64,000 nucleotides of DNA from Clostridia bacterium (lineage in GTDB: Bacteria; Bacillota; Clostridia; Christensenellales; Pumilibacteraceae), in contig JAFXKH010000009.1 of assembly GCA_017531795.1 (NCBI GenBank), positions 1 to 64,000 of the forward strand. Direction: 5' to 3'. Each line of letters begins with the position of its first letter. Positions within the stretch are counted from its first letter, which is position 1. Both the position numbers and the translations under genes were made by a program. The notes under the pieces are model-generated. The model saw only the letters and a program-made list of their open reading frames with translations. It had not been told where the DNA came from and ran no database searches. Shown one piece after another: positions 43,352 to 51,579 of this stretch.

Positions 43352-43696
43352 TCATTTACCCGATTTCAAACCTGCGCTATAAAGCAAACCGCAAGCGGAA
43401 AACATTCTGCGTGGAGTACGAATAATCGTAATCCCTTTCGCCCGCGCAAGTTCTATCATTTCGGCAGTAGGCTCTTTACCTCTGACGAATGCGATACAAA
43501 TCATATCCATCATAACTGCCGTACGAATAACCTGTGGATTGCAAAGTCCGGTTATGAGAAGAGCCTGATCTTTTACGTAAGCCAATACGTCGCTCATCAT
43601 ATCTGAACCGCAAGCGGCCTGAACTTCACGATCAGCCTGCTCTTCACAGCATAATATCTCACCTTGAAGAATTTCTGCTACGTCTTTAATTTTCAT
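43352..43696 (-). CDS. DRTGG-type domain protein, copy 1
   Basis: A 114-residue DRTGG domain protein, second gene of the operon. The AACGSDMMSDVLAYVKDQALLITG and ARAKGITIIRTPRRMFSACG blocks are typical of lone DRTGG proteins beside hydrogenase genes. It has no kinase domain although the fold is named from HprK. Function unknown. Confidence 0.82.
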   Translation of the reverse strand: MKIKDVAEILQGEILCCEEQADREVQAACGSDMMSDVLAYVKDQALLITGLCNPQVIRTAVMMDMICIAFVRGKEPTAEMIELARAKGITIIRTPRRMFSACGLLYSAGLKSGK

Positions 43697-43728
43697 AAAA
43701 TTTCTCCGCGTTTGAGTATACTTTGATC

Positions 43729-44223
43729 TTAATACTTGGCCAATATACTTTCAACTTCATTCGGCGTTACTTTACCGTAAACGTCGTCATTTACCATCAT
43801 AACGGGTGCTAAGCCACAGCAACCAACACATCTAGTTGCATCAAGCGAAAACTTTCCGTCGGGAGTACATTGTCCGTCATCGATGTTAAGAACTTCTTTG
43901 AGTTTATCGAAAACGAGTCCTGCGCCCTTAACGTAACATGCGGTTCCAAGGCATACCGATACTCTGAATTCTCCCTTGGGATATAAAGAGAATTGAGAAT
44001 AGAAAGTTGCTACACCATACACTTCGGACAAGGAAACGCCCATTTCTTCTGCAACTATAAGCTGAACTTCCTTGGGAAGATAACCATATATTTCCTGAGC
44101 AGTCTGAAGAGCCGACATTACGCCAATACCCTTGCTTTTAAGATCTTTAAGTTCTGCTCTAAGTTGTTCCTCTTGCTGTTTAGTACCCTTAAAAGGCACA
44201 GCCTGCTTATTTGAATCTGACAT
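43729..44223 (-). CDS. hndA: NADH dehydrogenase-like 24 kDa [2Fe-2S] subunit (HndA/NuoE)
   Basis: A 164-residue subunit that binds a [2Fe-2S] cluster with cysteines in CLGTACYVKGA and CVGCCGLAP. The N-terminal helix bundle and ATFYSQFSL segment also match NuoE. The ATG at 44223 has AGGAGG five bases upstream; the longer frame is leader sequence. It is the first gene of the operon. Confidence 0.94.
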   Translation of the reverse strand: MSDSNKQAVPFKGTKQQEEQLRAELKDLKSKGIGVMSALQTAQEIYGYLPKEVQLIVAEEMGVSLSEVYGVATFYSQFSLYPKGEFRVSVCLGTACYVKGAGLVFDKLKEVLNIDDGQCTPDGKFSLDATRCVGCCGLAPVMMVNDDVYGKVTPNEVESILAKY

Positions 44224-44260
44224 TGTAACCTCCTGGTGGTCTACTGCCACGCTATAAAAA

Positions 44261-44289
44261 ATTATACCAAAACGGCATTAAAAAGTAAA
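44261..44289 (-). promoter_or_regulatory. sigma-A-type promoter of the hydrogenase operon
   Basis: On the minus strand, TTTACT (44289-44284), 17 bases and TATAAT (44266-44261); the hndA start lies 38 bases downstream of the -10. No operator-like dyad is evident. Confidence 0.72.
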
Positions 44290-44362
44290 CCGATTTATGT
44301 CTATTTGAAGATAAATATTTCGTTTTATCATATTTATATTCTTATTAAATACAAAAATTGTA

Positions 44363-44908
44363 TTATTTATTTTCTTTACAACCTTTACAATCGTGTTGAC
44401 AGTTTTTACAAGCAGAGGAGCCTTCATCAAGGTTTTTATAAAATAATACAATATCTCCAAAACTGCCGTCTGCGAAAGCATAGCCGTTTTTCACTTCTCC
44501 GATTCGCTTGAAGCCAACTTTTTCATACAGTCTGATTGCAGAAATATTTGTGGACAAGACTGCGTTGAACTGTAAAATCTTAAAGCCGAATTTTGGCGCG
44601 ATATATAAGCAATGACTTACCAACAATTCGCCTATCCCCTCTCCGCGATAATCTTTGCTAACCGCAAAAGAAGCGTTTGAAATATGTCCACAATGTCCAA
44701 CGTTATTTGGATGAAGAATATATAGTCCCACGATTTGCTCAGACACTTCAGCAACGGCGCAATACGTCTGCTCGTTAAAAAAAGCTTGCGCTTCTTTCTC
44801 ATCAAACTCTTTGTTTTGAGGGAAAGCGTTGCCTTCTCTTACTATTTCGTTCCACACTTTTGTCATCGTGGGAATATCTTTTTCTACGTATTTTCTTACT
44901 GTTATCAT
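44363..44908 (-). CDS. GNAT family N-acetyltransferase with cysteine-rich tail
   Basis: A 181-residue acetyltransferase. VSKDYRGEGIGELLVSH is the acetyl-CoA-binding motif A and STNISAIRLYEKVGFKRIG motif B. The last residues carry CKNCQHDCKGC, four cysteines that could bind a metal, which is unusual for this fold. The start overlaps trmO by four bases, so they share a transcript. Substrate unknown. Confidence 0.85.
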   Translation of the reverse strand: MITVRKYVEKDIPTMTKVWNEIVREGNAFPQNKEFDEKEAQAFFNEQTYCAVAEVSEQIVGLYILHPNNVGHCGHISNASFAVSKDYRGEGIGELLVSHCLYIAPKFGFKILQFNAVLSTNISAIRLYEKVGFKRIGEVKNGYAFADGSFGDIVLFYKNLDEGSSACKNCQHDCKGCKENK

Positions 44909-45594
44909 AAATTTCCTTTTTCTATTGAAATTACTTCCACTTCTTTATTTTTTACTTTGAATTTTATTTCATATCCGGCGAAAGAGAAACCGTATACCCG
45001 TTCGGGATCATCATGATAACCCGGTCTTGGATCTTGCTCTAAAACCGAAATTAACGCGTTTAATTTTTGTGACGGGAACTTTTGAGAAAGTTTTTCATCA
45101 ATATATACGTTTAATTTTAAGTTATTCAGCCCTTCGGTAAAACCGCCACGGGCGTTTTCGTGCGAATCGGTATACGCAAGATAAGGCTTGACGTCAAAAA
45201 CAGGCGTACCGTCTGCAATATCTGCGCCCGAAACAACAAGAACTTTGCCTTCTTTCGTATCAATAACCTCATCAAGCCGAACGGAGGACAAACCAATCGG
45301 ATTAGGACGAAACGGGGATCGGGTTGCGAAAACGCCTACTCGTTTATTTCCACCGAGTTTGGGTGGGCGCACGGTTGCTGACCAATCTTCCCTGTCCGAT
45401 CTGTCAAAATACCAAAGCAACCATAAGTGAGAAAAGTCTTCAATACCTTTCAAAGCATCTGCGTTGCGATATTCAGGCTCAAATATTACGTACGATTTCA
45501 ACTCGCTGACAAGCCCACTTTGTCTGGGTAAACCGAATTTGTCGGAAAAATCAGATTTTATCCGCGCTATTATTTTCATACCGATTTCTTTCAT
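44905..45594 (-). CDS. trmO: tRNA (t6A37) methyltransferase TrmO
   Basis: A 229-residue enzyme of the TrmO (YaeB/VirR) family that methylates N6-threonylcarbamoyladenosine 37 in some tRNAs. GLPRQSGLV, DFSHLWLLWYFDR, ATRSPFRPNPIGLSSVRL and the C-terminal DGTPVFDVKPYLAYTDS are all family motifs. Two in-frame ATGs compete, at 45594 and 45579, neither with a strong ribosome-binding site. The predicted transcription start is close to 45594, so the message may be leaderless or have a 15-base leader. Confidence 0.9.
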   Translation of the reverse strand: MKEIGMKIIARIKSDFSDKFGLPRQSGLVSELKSYVIFEPEYRNADALKGIEDFSHLWLLWYFDRSDREDWSATVRPPKLGGNKRVGVFATRSPFRPNPIGLSSVRLDEVIDTKEGKVLVVSGADIADGTPVFDVKPYLAYTDSHENARGGFTEGLNNLKLNVYIDEKLSQKFPSQKLNALISVLEQDPRPGYHDDPERVYGFSFAGYEIKFKVKNKEVEVISIEKGNL

Positions 45595-45600
45595 ATCTTT

Positions 45601-45629
45601 ATTATAGCAGTTTTTGCAAACAAACACAA
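45601..45629 (-). promoter_or_regulatory. putative promoter of trmO
   Basis: On the minus strand, TATAAT at 45606-45601 with TTGTGT 17 bases upstream (45629-45624). The -35 is weak. The start of transcription would fall almost on the first ATG. Confidence 0.5.
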
Positions 45630-45676
45630 ACGATATGCTTTTCTTTTGCAAACATTTCCCGAAAATCCACGCAACC

Positions 45677-45721
45677 AAAAAAAGGTAATGCAATTCTCTC
45701 GTGTGAAAATCGCATTACCTT
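45677..45721 (-). terminator. intrinsic terminator after ygiQ
   Basis: Stem AAGGTAATGC / GCATTACCTT with additional inner pairing, followed on the minus strand by a run of seven T, 73 bases past the ygiQ stop. Confidence 0.88.
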
Positions 45722-45793
45722 CCCTTTTATGCGTTGTTTTTATAATCCGCGTTACTAACAGCAGAAAGTTCCTGCTCTTCTACGAAATATGAT

Positions 45794-47677
45794 TTATTTT
45801 TTACGGTTTTGTTTATTGCTTACATTTCGCTTGCTTTTATCAAATTTTTGCGCTGACGCAGGCTTTGTTTTAGGTTTTACCTCGTCATCATAAACAAGGC
45901 AGTTTTTGCCTCTGCCGATAAGATCAAATCTTCCCGCCTTTTTCAATGCCGAAAGTACTATTTTTTTATTTTCAGGACGGAAATATTGCAAAAGCGCGCG
46001 CTGTTCCGCTTTTTCCTGCGCCGTTGTCGGAACGTAAACTTCTTCCATAGTGAAAGGATCAATTCCCGTATAGAACATACAAGTAGAAACCGTACCGGGC
46101 GTGGGATAAAAATCCTGAACTTGTTCGGGATGCAAACCCTCCTTTTTCAAAAAAAGCGCGAGTTCAATGGCATCGTCGATCTTACTGCCCGGGTGTGATG
46201 ACATCAAATACGGAACTAAGAATTGTTTTTTGCCGACCTTTGCCGTCAATTCATAAAAACGATTTTTGAAACGGTTATACACTTCGATATGCGGTTTTCC
46301 CATTTTGTCAAGAACGTTTTTCGAGCAATGTTCGGGAGCAACTTTGAGTTGTCCGCTGACGTGATGTTCTACGAGTTCTTTGAAAAAACTGTCGTCGTTA
46401 TCTGCAACGAGATAGTCAAAACGTATGCCGGAGCGCACGAAAACTTTTTTAACTTTGGGCAACGCGCGGAGTTTTCTAAGCAAATCAAGATAATCGGAGT
46501 GACTAACCCGTACTGCCTTACACATAGTCGGAGCAAGACATTTTTTATCTGCGCACATACCACGTTTTTCTTGTCCGTCGCAAGAAGGCGCGCGGAAGTT
46601 TGCGGTCGGACCGCCTACGTCGTGAATATAACCTTTGAAATCGGGCATTTGCGTAATTTTTTTCGCTTCTGCTATTACGGAGTCGTGACTGCGACAACTG
46701 ATTACCCTGCCTTGATGATATGCAAGCGAACAGAAATTACACGCGCCAAAACATCCTCTATTGTGAATAATCGAGAATTTAACTTCTTCAATACCCGGCA
46801 CGCCACCAAGTTTTTTATAAGAAGGGTGATAATCGCGCATAAAAGGTAACGCGTATACTTCGTCCATTTCCTCTTGTGTAAGTGGTGGCATAGGCGGATT
46901 TTGCACCACTATTTTGTCGCCGTGGCGTTGTATTACACGTCTGCCACGAACGGAATCGTGCATTTCGTGCTGTATACGGCAGGACTTGGCGTAATCTTTT
47001 TTGCCACGTTCTGTAAGCGCTGACACCGCCTCAAAAGACGGACACTCTTTCGCCGAGCCCGGTTCATAATCCACCGTTTTTACGGCGTAACAAGTTCCGA
47101 GAATATTACGAAGTTCGCTTACGTTCTCACCCGCGTTCAATCTATCGGCTATTTCAACGATATGTTTTTCGCCCATACCGTACATCAATAAATCTGCCGA
47201 AGAATCAATCAATACGGACGGGCGGACTTTATCGTCCCAATAATCGTAATGCGCAAAACGGCGAAGCGATGCTTCCAGACCGCCTATGCAAACGGGAACG
47301 TTCCCGAACAAACGACGAACGGCTTTTGAATATACGATAACCGCGCGATCAGGTCGTGAGCCTGCCTTGCCACCTGCCGTGTAGGCATCGTCACTTCTGC
47401 GTTTTTTGGACGCTGTGTAATGCGCCACCATTGAGTCGATATTACCGCCGTTTATTAAGAACGCAAGACGCGGACGACCAAATCTCTTATAGTCGTCGTC
47501 CGTTTTCGGTTGAGGTAAAATACAAACCTTATAGCTCGCTTTTTCCAAAACACGGGAAATTATCGCCGTGCCGAAAGAGGGGTGATCAACATACGAGTCA
47601 CCCGTAATTAACACGAAGTCGGGTTGAACCCAACCACGTTCTGACATTTCTTCTTTCGTTATTGGTAAAAAAGGCAT
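45794..47677 (-). CDS. ygiQ: YgiQ family radical SAM protein
   Basis: A 627-residue radical SAM protein of unknown reaction. The N-terminal B12-binding-like domain starts at PDFVLITGDSYVDHPSFGTA; the [4Fe-4S] motif is CFGACNFC in IHNRGCFGACNFCSLAYHQGR, and PEHCS and QVQDFYPTPGT are later family segments. A basic tail ends the protein. AAGGA precedes the ATG. A decayed DUF2188 gene overlaps it slightly upstream. Confidence 0.93.
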   Translation of the reverse strand: MPFLPITKEEMSERGWVQPDFVLITGDSYVDHPSFGTAIISRVLEKASYKVCILPQPKTDDDYKRFGRPRLAFLINGGNIDSMVAHYTASKKRRSDDAYTAGGKAGSRPDRAVIVYSKAVRRLFGNVPVCIGGLEASLRRFAHYDYWDDKVRPSVLIDSSADLLMYGMGEKHIVEIADRLNAGENVSELRNILGTCYAVKTVDYEPGSAKECPSFEAVSALTERGKKDYAKSCRIQHEMHDSVRGRRVIQRHGDKIVVQNPPMPPLTQEEMDEVYALPFMRDYHPSYKKLGGVPGIEEVKFSIIHNRGCFGACNFCSLAYHQGRVISCRSHDSVIAEAKKITQMPDFKGYIHDVGGPTANFRAPSCDGQEKRGMCADKKCLAPTMCKAVRVSHSDYLDLLRKLRALPKVKKVFVRSGIRFDYLVADNDDSFFKELVEHHVSGQLKVAPEHCSKNVLDKMGKPHIEVYNRFKNRFYELTAKVGKKQFLVPYLMSSHPGSKIDDAIELALFLKKEGLHPEQVQDFYPTPGTVSTCMFYTGIDPFTMEEVYVPTTAQEKAEQRALLQYFRPENKKIVLSALKKAGRFDLIGRGKNCLVYDDEVKPKTKPASAQKFDKSKRNVSNKQNRKK

Positions 47678-47894
47678 TGTTTTTTGTCCTTTTGCACGTA
47701 GGTCTGCTTTCTTATTTTTCCGTCTACCTTATGAATAACGATATTATCTTCCTGATTACCCGCCACTCTTTTGGCATACTCTATCGCCTCTTTCTGCGTG
47801 GCGAAAACCTTTAATGATTTTTCGGCTTTTTCGCCTTTTACTTGTCACTTGCCGTCCTCGTTTAACGAAGCGTGTACTTTTGCCCTATCGCCAC
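47659..47894 (-). pseudogene. decayed DUF2188 protein gene
   Basis: The translated minus strand reads VHASLNEDGK, then a TGA at 47847-47845, then QVKGEKAEKSLKVFATQKEA and DGKIRKQTY, the pattern of DUF2188 proteins (~70-80 residues). The TGA stands where that family usually has tryptophan (TGG). The frame has no ATG. A likely GTG start at 47894 is one base out of frame from the body, so there is a single-base deletion, probably in the AAAA run. TGA is a genuine stop elsewhere in this window, so recoding is unlikely. Its frame ends inside ygiQ. Confidence 0.7.
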
Positions 47895-47921
47895 AATATC
47901 GCCTTATAGGTTGTTGTTTAA

Positions 47922-47950
47922 ATTATATAATAATTTGCGAATAAATGCAA
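47922..47950 (-). promoter_or_regulatory. sigma-A-type promoter of the DUF2188-ygiQ unit
   Basis: On the minus strand, TTGCAT (47950-47945), 17 bases and TATAAT (47927-47922). With the first gene dead it now serves ygiQ. Confidence 0.65.
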
Positions 47951-48080
47951 GAATTTTGTACGTATTGCGTACTTTAAGAACAGATTTCAATTCCCGAAAC
48001 ATTGTTTTCCAAAAAAATTGAAAGCGAGAAAATATTTTTAATTTTTAACAAATAATCTTACTCATATCGATTGATTATCC

Positions 48081-48109
48081 TTGACATTAACCGCCTACTT
48101 TGGTATAAT
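48081..48109 (+). promoter_or_regulatory. consensus promoter of tRNA-Ser
   Basis: TTGACA (48081-48086), 17 bases and TATAAT (48104-48109), a perfect sigma-A consensus 13 bases before the tRNA. Confidence 0.92.
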
Positions 48110-48121
48110 CAATCTTGCTTT

Positions 48122-48213
48122 GGAGAAGTACCCAAGTGGCTCAAGGGGCTCCCCTGCTAAGGGAGTAGTGTGGGAAGACTGCAGCGAGGGTTCGAATCCC
48201 TCCTTCTCCGCCA
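48122..48213 (+). tRNA. tRNA-Ser (GCT)
   Basis: Ninety-two bases with acceptor stem GGAGAAG / CTTCTCC, anticodon GCT in CCCCTGCTAAGGGG-like loop, a long class II variable arm, T-loop GGTTCGAATCCC and encoded GCCA. Its last 13 bases are repeated 169 bases downstream and the last 11 again at 51580-51590, making it the likely attachment site of an inserted element. Confidence 0.95.
48201..48213 (+). repeat. attachment-like repeat, copy 1 (tRNA-Ser 3' end)
   Basis: TCCTTCTCCGCCA, the end of the tRNA. It is the left boundary of the island if the element entered at the tRNA 3' end. Confidence 0.7.
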
Positions 48214-48215
48214 TA

Positions 48216-48245
48216 AAAAAATGACACCATAAGGTGTCTTTTTTT
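48216..48245 (+). terminator. terminator after tRNA-Ser
   Basis: GACACC-ATAA-GGTGTC flanked by A and T runs of seven, starting a few bases past the CCA end. Confidence 0.88.
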
Positions 48246-48561
48246 ATGTGGATAAAGAGGGTAAGAATCAATAAATATCGTCAGATTTTTATCGGTTCGC
48301 CTTGCGGGCTCGGGAACTTGAAGAAGTTCTTATATCCTTCTGCGAGCAACTTCGGCGTTTGTTAAAAGCAAACGACGAATATCCTTCTCCGCCAAATGCA
48401 GTCGCGCTTGAACCCGCGTTCTGATGCGACTACATTTTCTATTACTATAATCAAATATATCTTCCTTAAAGGAAATGCAGGTATAAACTTTTATTTTGAA
48501 CATCTTAAAGCCAAAATTACAAACTAAACCAAACAAAGTTCATAAAAATATTTAAAATTTA
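48246..48561. other. gene-free left part of the island
   Basis: No convincing gene. It contains hairpin sequences (GAACTT/AAGTTC near 48316, CGTTTG/CAAACG near 48356, AGTCGC 48400-48405 / GCGACT 48426-48431) and the second copy of the tRNA-end repeat. A minus-strand reading with AEGYKNFFKFPSPQGEP is interrupted by a stop and may be the trace of an old coding sequence. Confidence 0.5.
48382..48394 (+). repeat. attachment-like repeat, copy 2
   Basis: Exact 13-base copy of the tRNA-Ser end (TCCTTCTCCGCCA). The upstream bases CAAACG..AAT are shared with copy 3, so the similarity between copies 2 and 3 extends over ~25 bases with mismatches. Confidence 0.65.
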
Positions 48562-48591
48562 TTGACAAATAGTTTAAAACAGTATTATAAT
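48562..48591 (+). promoter_or_regulatory. promoter of the island genes
   Basis: TTGACA (48562-48567), 18 bases and TATAAT (48586-48591), followed by a ~38-base AT-rich leader to the first start codon's ribosome-binding site. Confidence 0.8.
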
Positions 48592-48635
48592 ATAATTAAC
48601 TTTTATAAATTATTATAAAGAGAAAGGAGATGCTT

Positions 48636-49241
48636 ATGAAAAAGTTAAGTTTGCTTATAGTGATGATTCTTTGTGTTACTATCGGCAGTGTTTACGCCAC
48701 TTGGACGTATACGCAATATACTGACGTGGCTGACGAAACGGTTAATATGTCAATGAACCTTACCAGCGTTGCATTCAGCGGTTCTTATGGTACATATGAA
48801 ATTAATACGTCTAATGTTACGATGACGATTGACCCCAAACAAGGAACCACGCATACTACAGCGTTGACCATTACTGGTGATATAGTAATTACCTTTACTC
48901 CCAATACTGTTGCGCCACAAGATATAAAAGAAAATGGCGTTGACTCTACTTTCCAATTTGGCTTAACAAACGCAAACTGGACCTTTGACGATGATACAAC
49001 TGATGCAGTAGCGGCTAAGAATATCATCACTTTAGAGCATACCAGCGCTGAAGCAATCACTTGGGGCGAGCCTTCTAATGGAGTTTTCACCTTTACTATT
49101 ACTGCGGCTGAACTTGCTGGGCATATTCATTTAACTGAATTTAATTTGGATACAAAGGCAAAGTATGATGCGTTTAATACTGCTTTAGGTTTAGGACAAA
49201 TTTCAATTACCGTAAGTGATGGTATTACGACACAACAATAA
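48636..49241 (+). CDS. secreted TasA/camelysin-like protein
   Basis: A 201-residue exported protein. The signal peptide (residues 1-21) ends with SVYATWTYTQY, the pattern of TasA/camelysin-type substrates of SipW signal peptidases. The mature part is rich in Thr, Asn and Asp and in beta-prone strands, with no cysteines or enzyme motifs. It resembles fibre-forming or surface proteins only at this level. The ATG at 48636 has AAAGGAG six bases upstream; an ATG two codons earlier overlaps that site. A hairpin after it suggests it is made in excess over the next gene. Confidence 0.72.
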   Translation: MKKLSLLIVMILCVTIGSVYATWTYTQYTDVADETVNMSMNLTSVAFSGSYGTYEINTSNVTMTIDPKQGTTHTTALTITGDIVITFTPNTVAPQDIKENGVDSTFQFGLTNANWTFDDDTTDAVAAKNIITLEHTSAEAITWGEPSNGVFTFTITAAELAGHIHLTEFNLDTKAKYDAFNTALGLGQISITVSDGITTQQ

Positions 49242-49260
49242 TTAATCAAGAAAACACATA

Positions 49261-49290
49261 AAGCCAGCCTTTTTTTGGCTGGCTTTGTGT
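49261..49290 (+). terminator. hairpin between the TasA-like gene and the signal peptidase
   Basis: AAGCCAGCC-TTTTTTT-GGCTGGCTT with a short T tract. It may be a partial terminator that lowers expression of the downstream genes. Confidence 0.65.
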
Positions 49291-49311
49291 GTTAAATAAA
49301 GGCGATGACAA

Positions 49312-50901
49312 ATGACTAAATTTGAGATTTATTCTTTAATTCTATGCTTAATCGTTTTTATAATGTTGGTTGGCGTTTTCTCTTATATGCTAACTATAAT
49401 TATAAAGAACGGACTTAAACACATAAAAGCAGGCTTAGAAGATGAAGATATTTTAAAAGAATTTAATATTGATTACACAAAAAAGCGAAGTAAATTTTCA
49501 AAAGTTTTTAATATGATTTTTAATATATTACTTTTCGCTATTGTTGGTGTAATTTTTTTGTCATCTATTTATATAAATTGTACGCAAAACGTTTATTTTG
49601 ATAATGTGCCTACGTTCAGAGTCGTTTTAACTTCTTCGATGGAAAGTAAAAACGAAAAAAACAAATATTTATTTGATAACAATTTAAATAACCAGATCAG
49701 CGCTTTTGATTTAATAACTACGTATAAAATCCCTAGTGAAGAAGATCTAAAACTTTATGATATTGTTGTTTATGAAGTTGACGGCATATTAATCGTGCAT
49801 AGAATCGTTGGCATTGAAGAGCCTAACACCTATCACCCAAATGAAAAGTATTTTCTAATGCAGGGTGATGCCGTAGGCTCACCTGACCGTTTCCCTGTTC
49901 TCTACTCTCAAATGAAGGGCATTTATAAAGGAGAAAAAATTCCCTTCATAGGCAGTTTTATTTTATTTATGCAATCGCCAGCAGGTTGGCTTTGTCTACT
50001 TTTAATTGTTGGGGCAATGATATGCACTCCGATTTTAGAAAAGAAACTTTTAAATGCCAGAAAAGAAAGATTTTTACTTCTATCTCAACAACAAGAACTC
50101 GCCACTACCAAAGATTTTAATGAAAGCGTTGATTCAAGATTTGCTAATCTAAAACCATCAAAAACTTTTAACGAAAGACTTACGCTTGCTAGTGAGAAAA
50201 TGCAAAATAGATACACTACTATCGTTCAGACGCTTTCAAGAATTGAAAATCTTCGCATAATAGAAAGTAAAATGCAACAAACGTATAAAAGTAAATCAAG
50301 CTGTATTGCAAGGATTTTCTTTAGAGGTAAAACGTTAAACGTTGCTTTGGGCCTGTCGCCCAAAGATTACGAAAACAGTAAATATAAATTTATAGACCTT
50401 TCAAATAGATTAAAACATAAAAATTATCCAATGTGTTTAAGATTAAGTAGTGATCGCCAAACTCGTTGGAGTTGCGATTTAATTTTAGACCTTGCAAAAA
50501 AGAAAGGACTCAATATCTTAAATAAGCCCACACAATTTACTCGCTTAAATATAAAAAAGAAAAGTTTTAAACAAAAATTAAAACTTTCACCTATAGCAAA
50601 AGAGCGTTTTATCAATATAAAAACTTATCTTGAAACGATAAATGGAGTAAGAACATTAGAAGGCAAATATCAAACGACCTATAAGTTTAAGAATGCGCCT
50701 GTTGTTAAATTTACGATAAAAGGGAAAACGCTTAATGCTTATCTTGGCTTAAACCCCAAAGATTATGAAAATACTAAATACATATTTACAGACGTTTCAG
50801 ATATAAAAAAATATTCAAACTATACAATGCGAGTTAAAGTCTCTTCAGACAGACAAGTAAAGTGGGTTAAGGAACTTATACAAAAAATTATACAAAGATA
50901 A
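49312..50901 (+). CDS. SipW-type signal peptidase I fused to two repeat domains
   Basis: A 529-residue membrane protein. Residues ~8-31 and ~66-86 are TM helices. The protease domain follows, with catalytic Ser109 in TSSM and His163 in IVHRIV in place of the lysine of ordinary bacterial enzymes, plus the GDAVGSPD box (185-192). A third TM lies at ~225-243. Beyond ~280 are two copies of an unrecognised ~110-residue repeat (~285-400 and ~420-528), each with GKTLN, LGLxPKDYEN and SSDRQ. Typical SipW enzymes end near residue 200. It should process the two TasA-like proteins beside it; the repeat's role is unknown. Confidence 0.82.
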   Translation: MTKFEIYSLILCLIVFIMLVGVFSYMLTIIIKNGLKHIKAGLEDEDILKEFNIDYTKKRSKFSKVFNMIFNILLFAIVGVIFLSSIYINCTQNVYFDNVPTFRVVLTSSMESKNEKNKYLFDNNLNNQISAFDLITTYKIPSEEDLKLYDIVVYEVDGILIVHRIVGIEEPNTYHPNEKYFLMQGDAVGSPDRFPVLYSQMKGIYKGEKIPFIGSFILFMQSPAGWLCLLLIVGAMICTPILEKKLLNARKERFLLLSQQQELATTKDFNESVDSRFANLKPSKTFNERLTLASEKMQNRYTTIVQTLSRIENLRIIESKMQQTYKSKSSCIARIFFRGKTLNVALGLSPKDYENSKYKFIDLSNRLKHKNYPMCLRLSSDRQTRWSCDLILDLAKKKGLNILNKPTQFTRLNIKKKSFKQKLKLSPIAKERFINIKTYLETINGVRTLEGKYQTTYKFKNAPVVKFTIKGKTLNAYLGLNPKDYENTKYIFTDVSDIKKYSNYTMRVKVSSDRQVKWVKELIQKIIQR

Positions 50902-50920
50902 CAAAGAAGGAGGTGTAAAA

Positions 50921-51516
50921 ATGTCAAAAAGGATAACATATTTTTTCATTTTTTTAACTATATTGACATTTTTCGCTTCCGTGAGCGGTGTCTTTGCTAC
51001 TTGGTTTATGGCAGAAGAGTCCCCTACACCAATAAACAAATCGCAAAGCATAACTCTTTCTGAGTTTACTTGGAAACCAGAAGAAATTCTTCCTTCCGTA
51101 ACCCCTGGTCAAAATTTTTTAGACTTATATGAGTCTATATTAGAAAACATGAAAGGCGGTCTTAATTCCTCAAAAGACACGTTAGAAAGTGCTGTTATAA
51201 ATGCCCTAATGGTTTGGTGCATTGCAATCAAAACGTACAAGGAGGTAACTTAAAACACTTATTTGTCACTGAAGCCTCTCTTGAATTAGATTTTATGGTA
51301 CAGTATATTACAGATACAAATTTTAAATTATATACTTATAAACAAACAGATACATACGGAACCATTGGCACTACAAAAATTCAAGTATATATGACTATAC
51401 TAGTTCAAGAAAATAACGTTTGGGTAGGACAAGAAACTCAACTAGGGATGGCGACGCTTCAGTATTTCCCTGGCACAAATTTTATTGCAATCGACGTTTC
51501 AACTTGGTCACGTTAA
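50921..51516 (+). pseudogene. TasA-like secreted protein gene with a single-base frameshift
   Basis: AAGGAGG precedes an ATG at 50921. The first 94 codons give a signal peptide (residues ~1-27, ending VFATWFMAE) and SAVINA. The frame then runs on only to a stop at 51253. From 51205 the alternative frame continues cleanly as PNGLVHCNQNVQGGNL to DVSTW and a stop at 51516. Adding one C to the CCC at 51204-51206 restores a single frame of ~198 codons. So this is a recent frameshift, a sequencing error or programmed slippage. The intact product would be a second exported substrate of the adjacent signal peptidase. Confidence 0.75.
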
Positions 51517-51579
51517 AAAACGCGACTAAATCAGTCTTTTTATGCTTATTTCAGCAAAAAAGTTCAAACGCAATCACCA

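Noticed and set aside
47845..47847. TGA read as tryptophan (alternative genetic code)
   Set aside because: Many intact genes here end with TGA, for example in ATGA overlaps with the next start, and tryptophan is encoded by TGG throughout. A nonsense mutation is simpler.
48330..48536. A 68-codon minus-strand frame in the island
   Set aside because: No ribosome-binding site, and the composition is dominated by Arg and Lys. It crosses the repeat and hairpins, so it is probably not translated.
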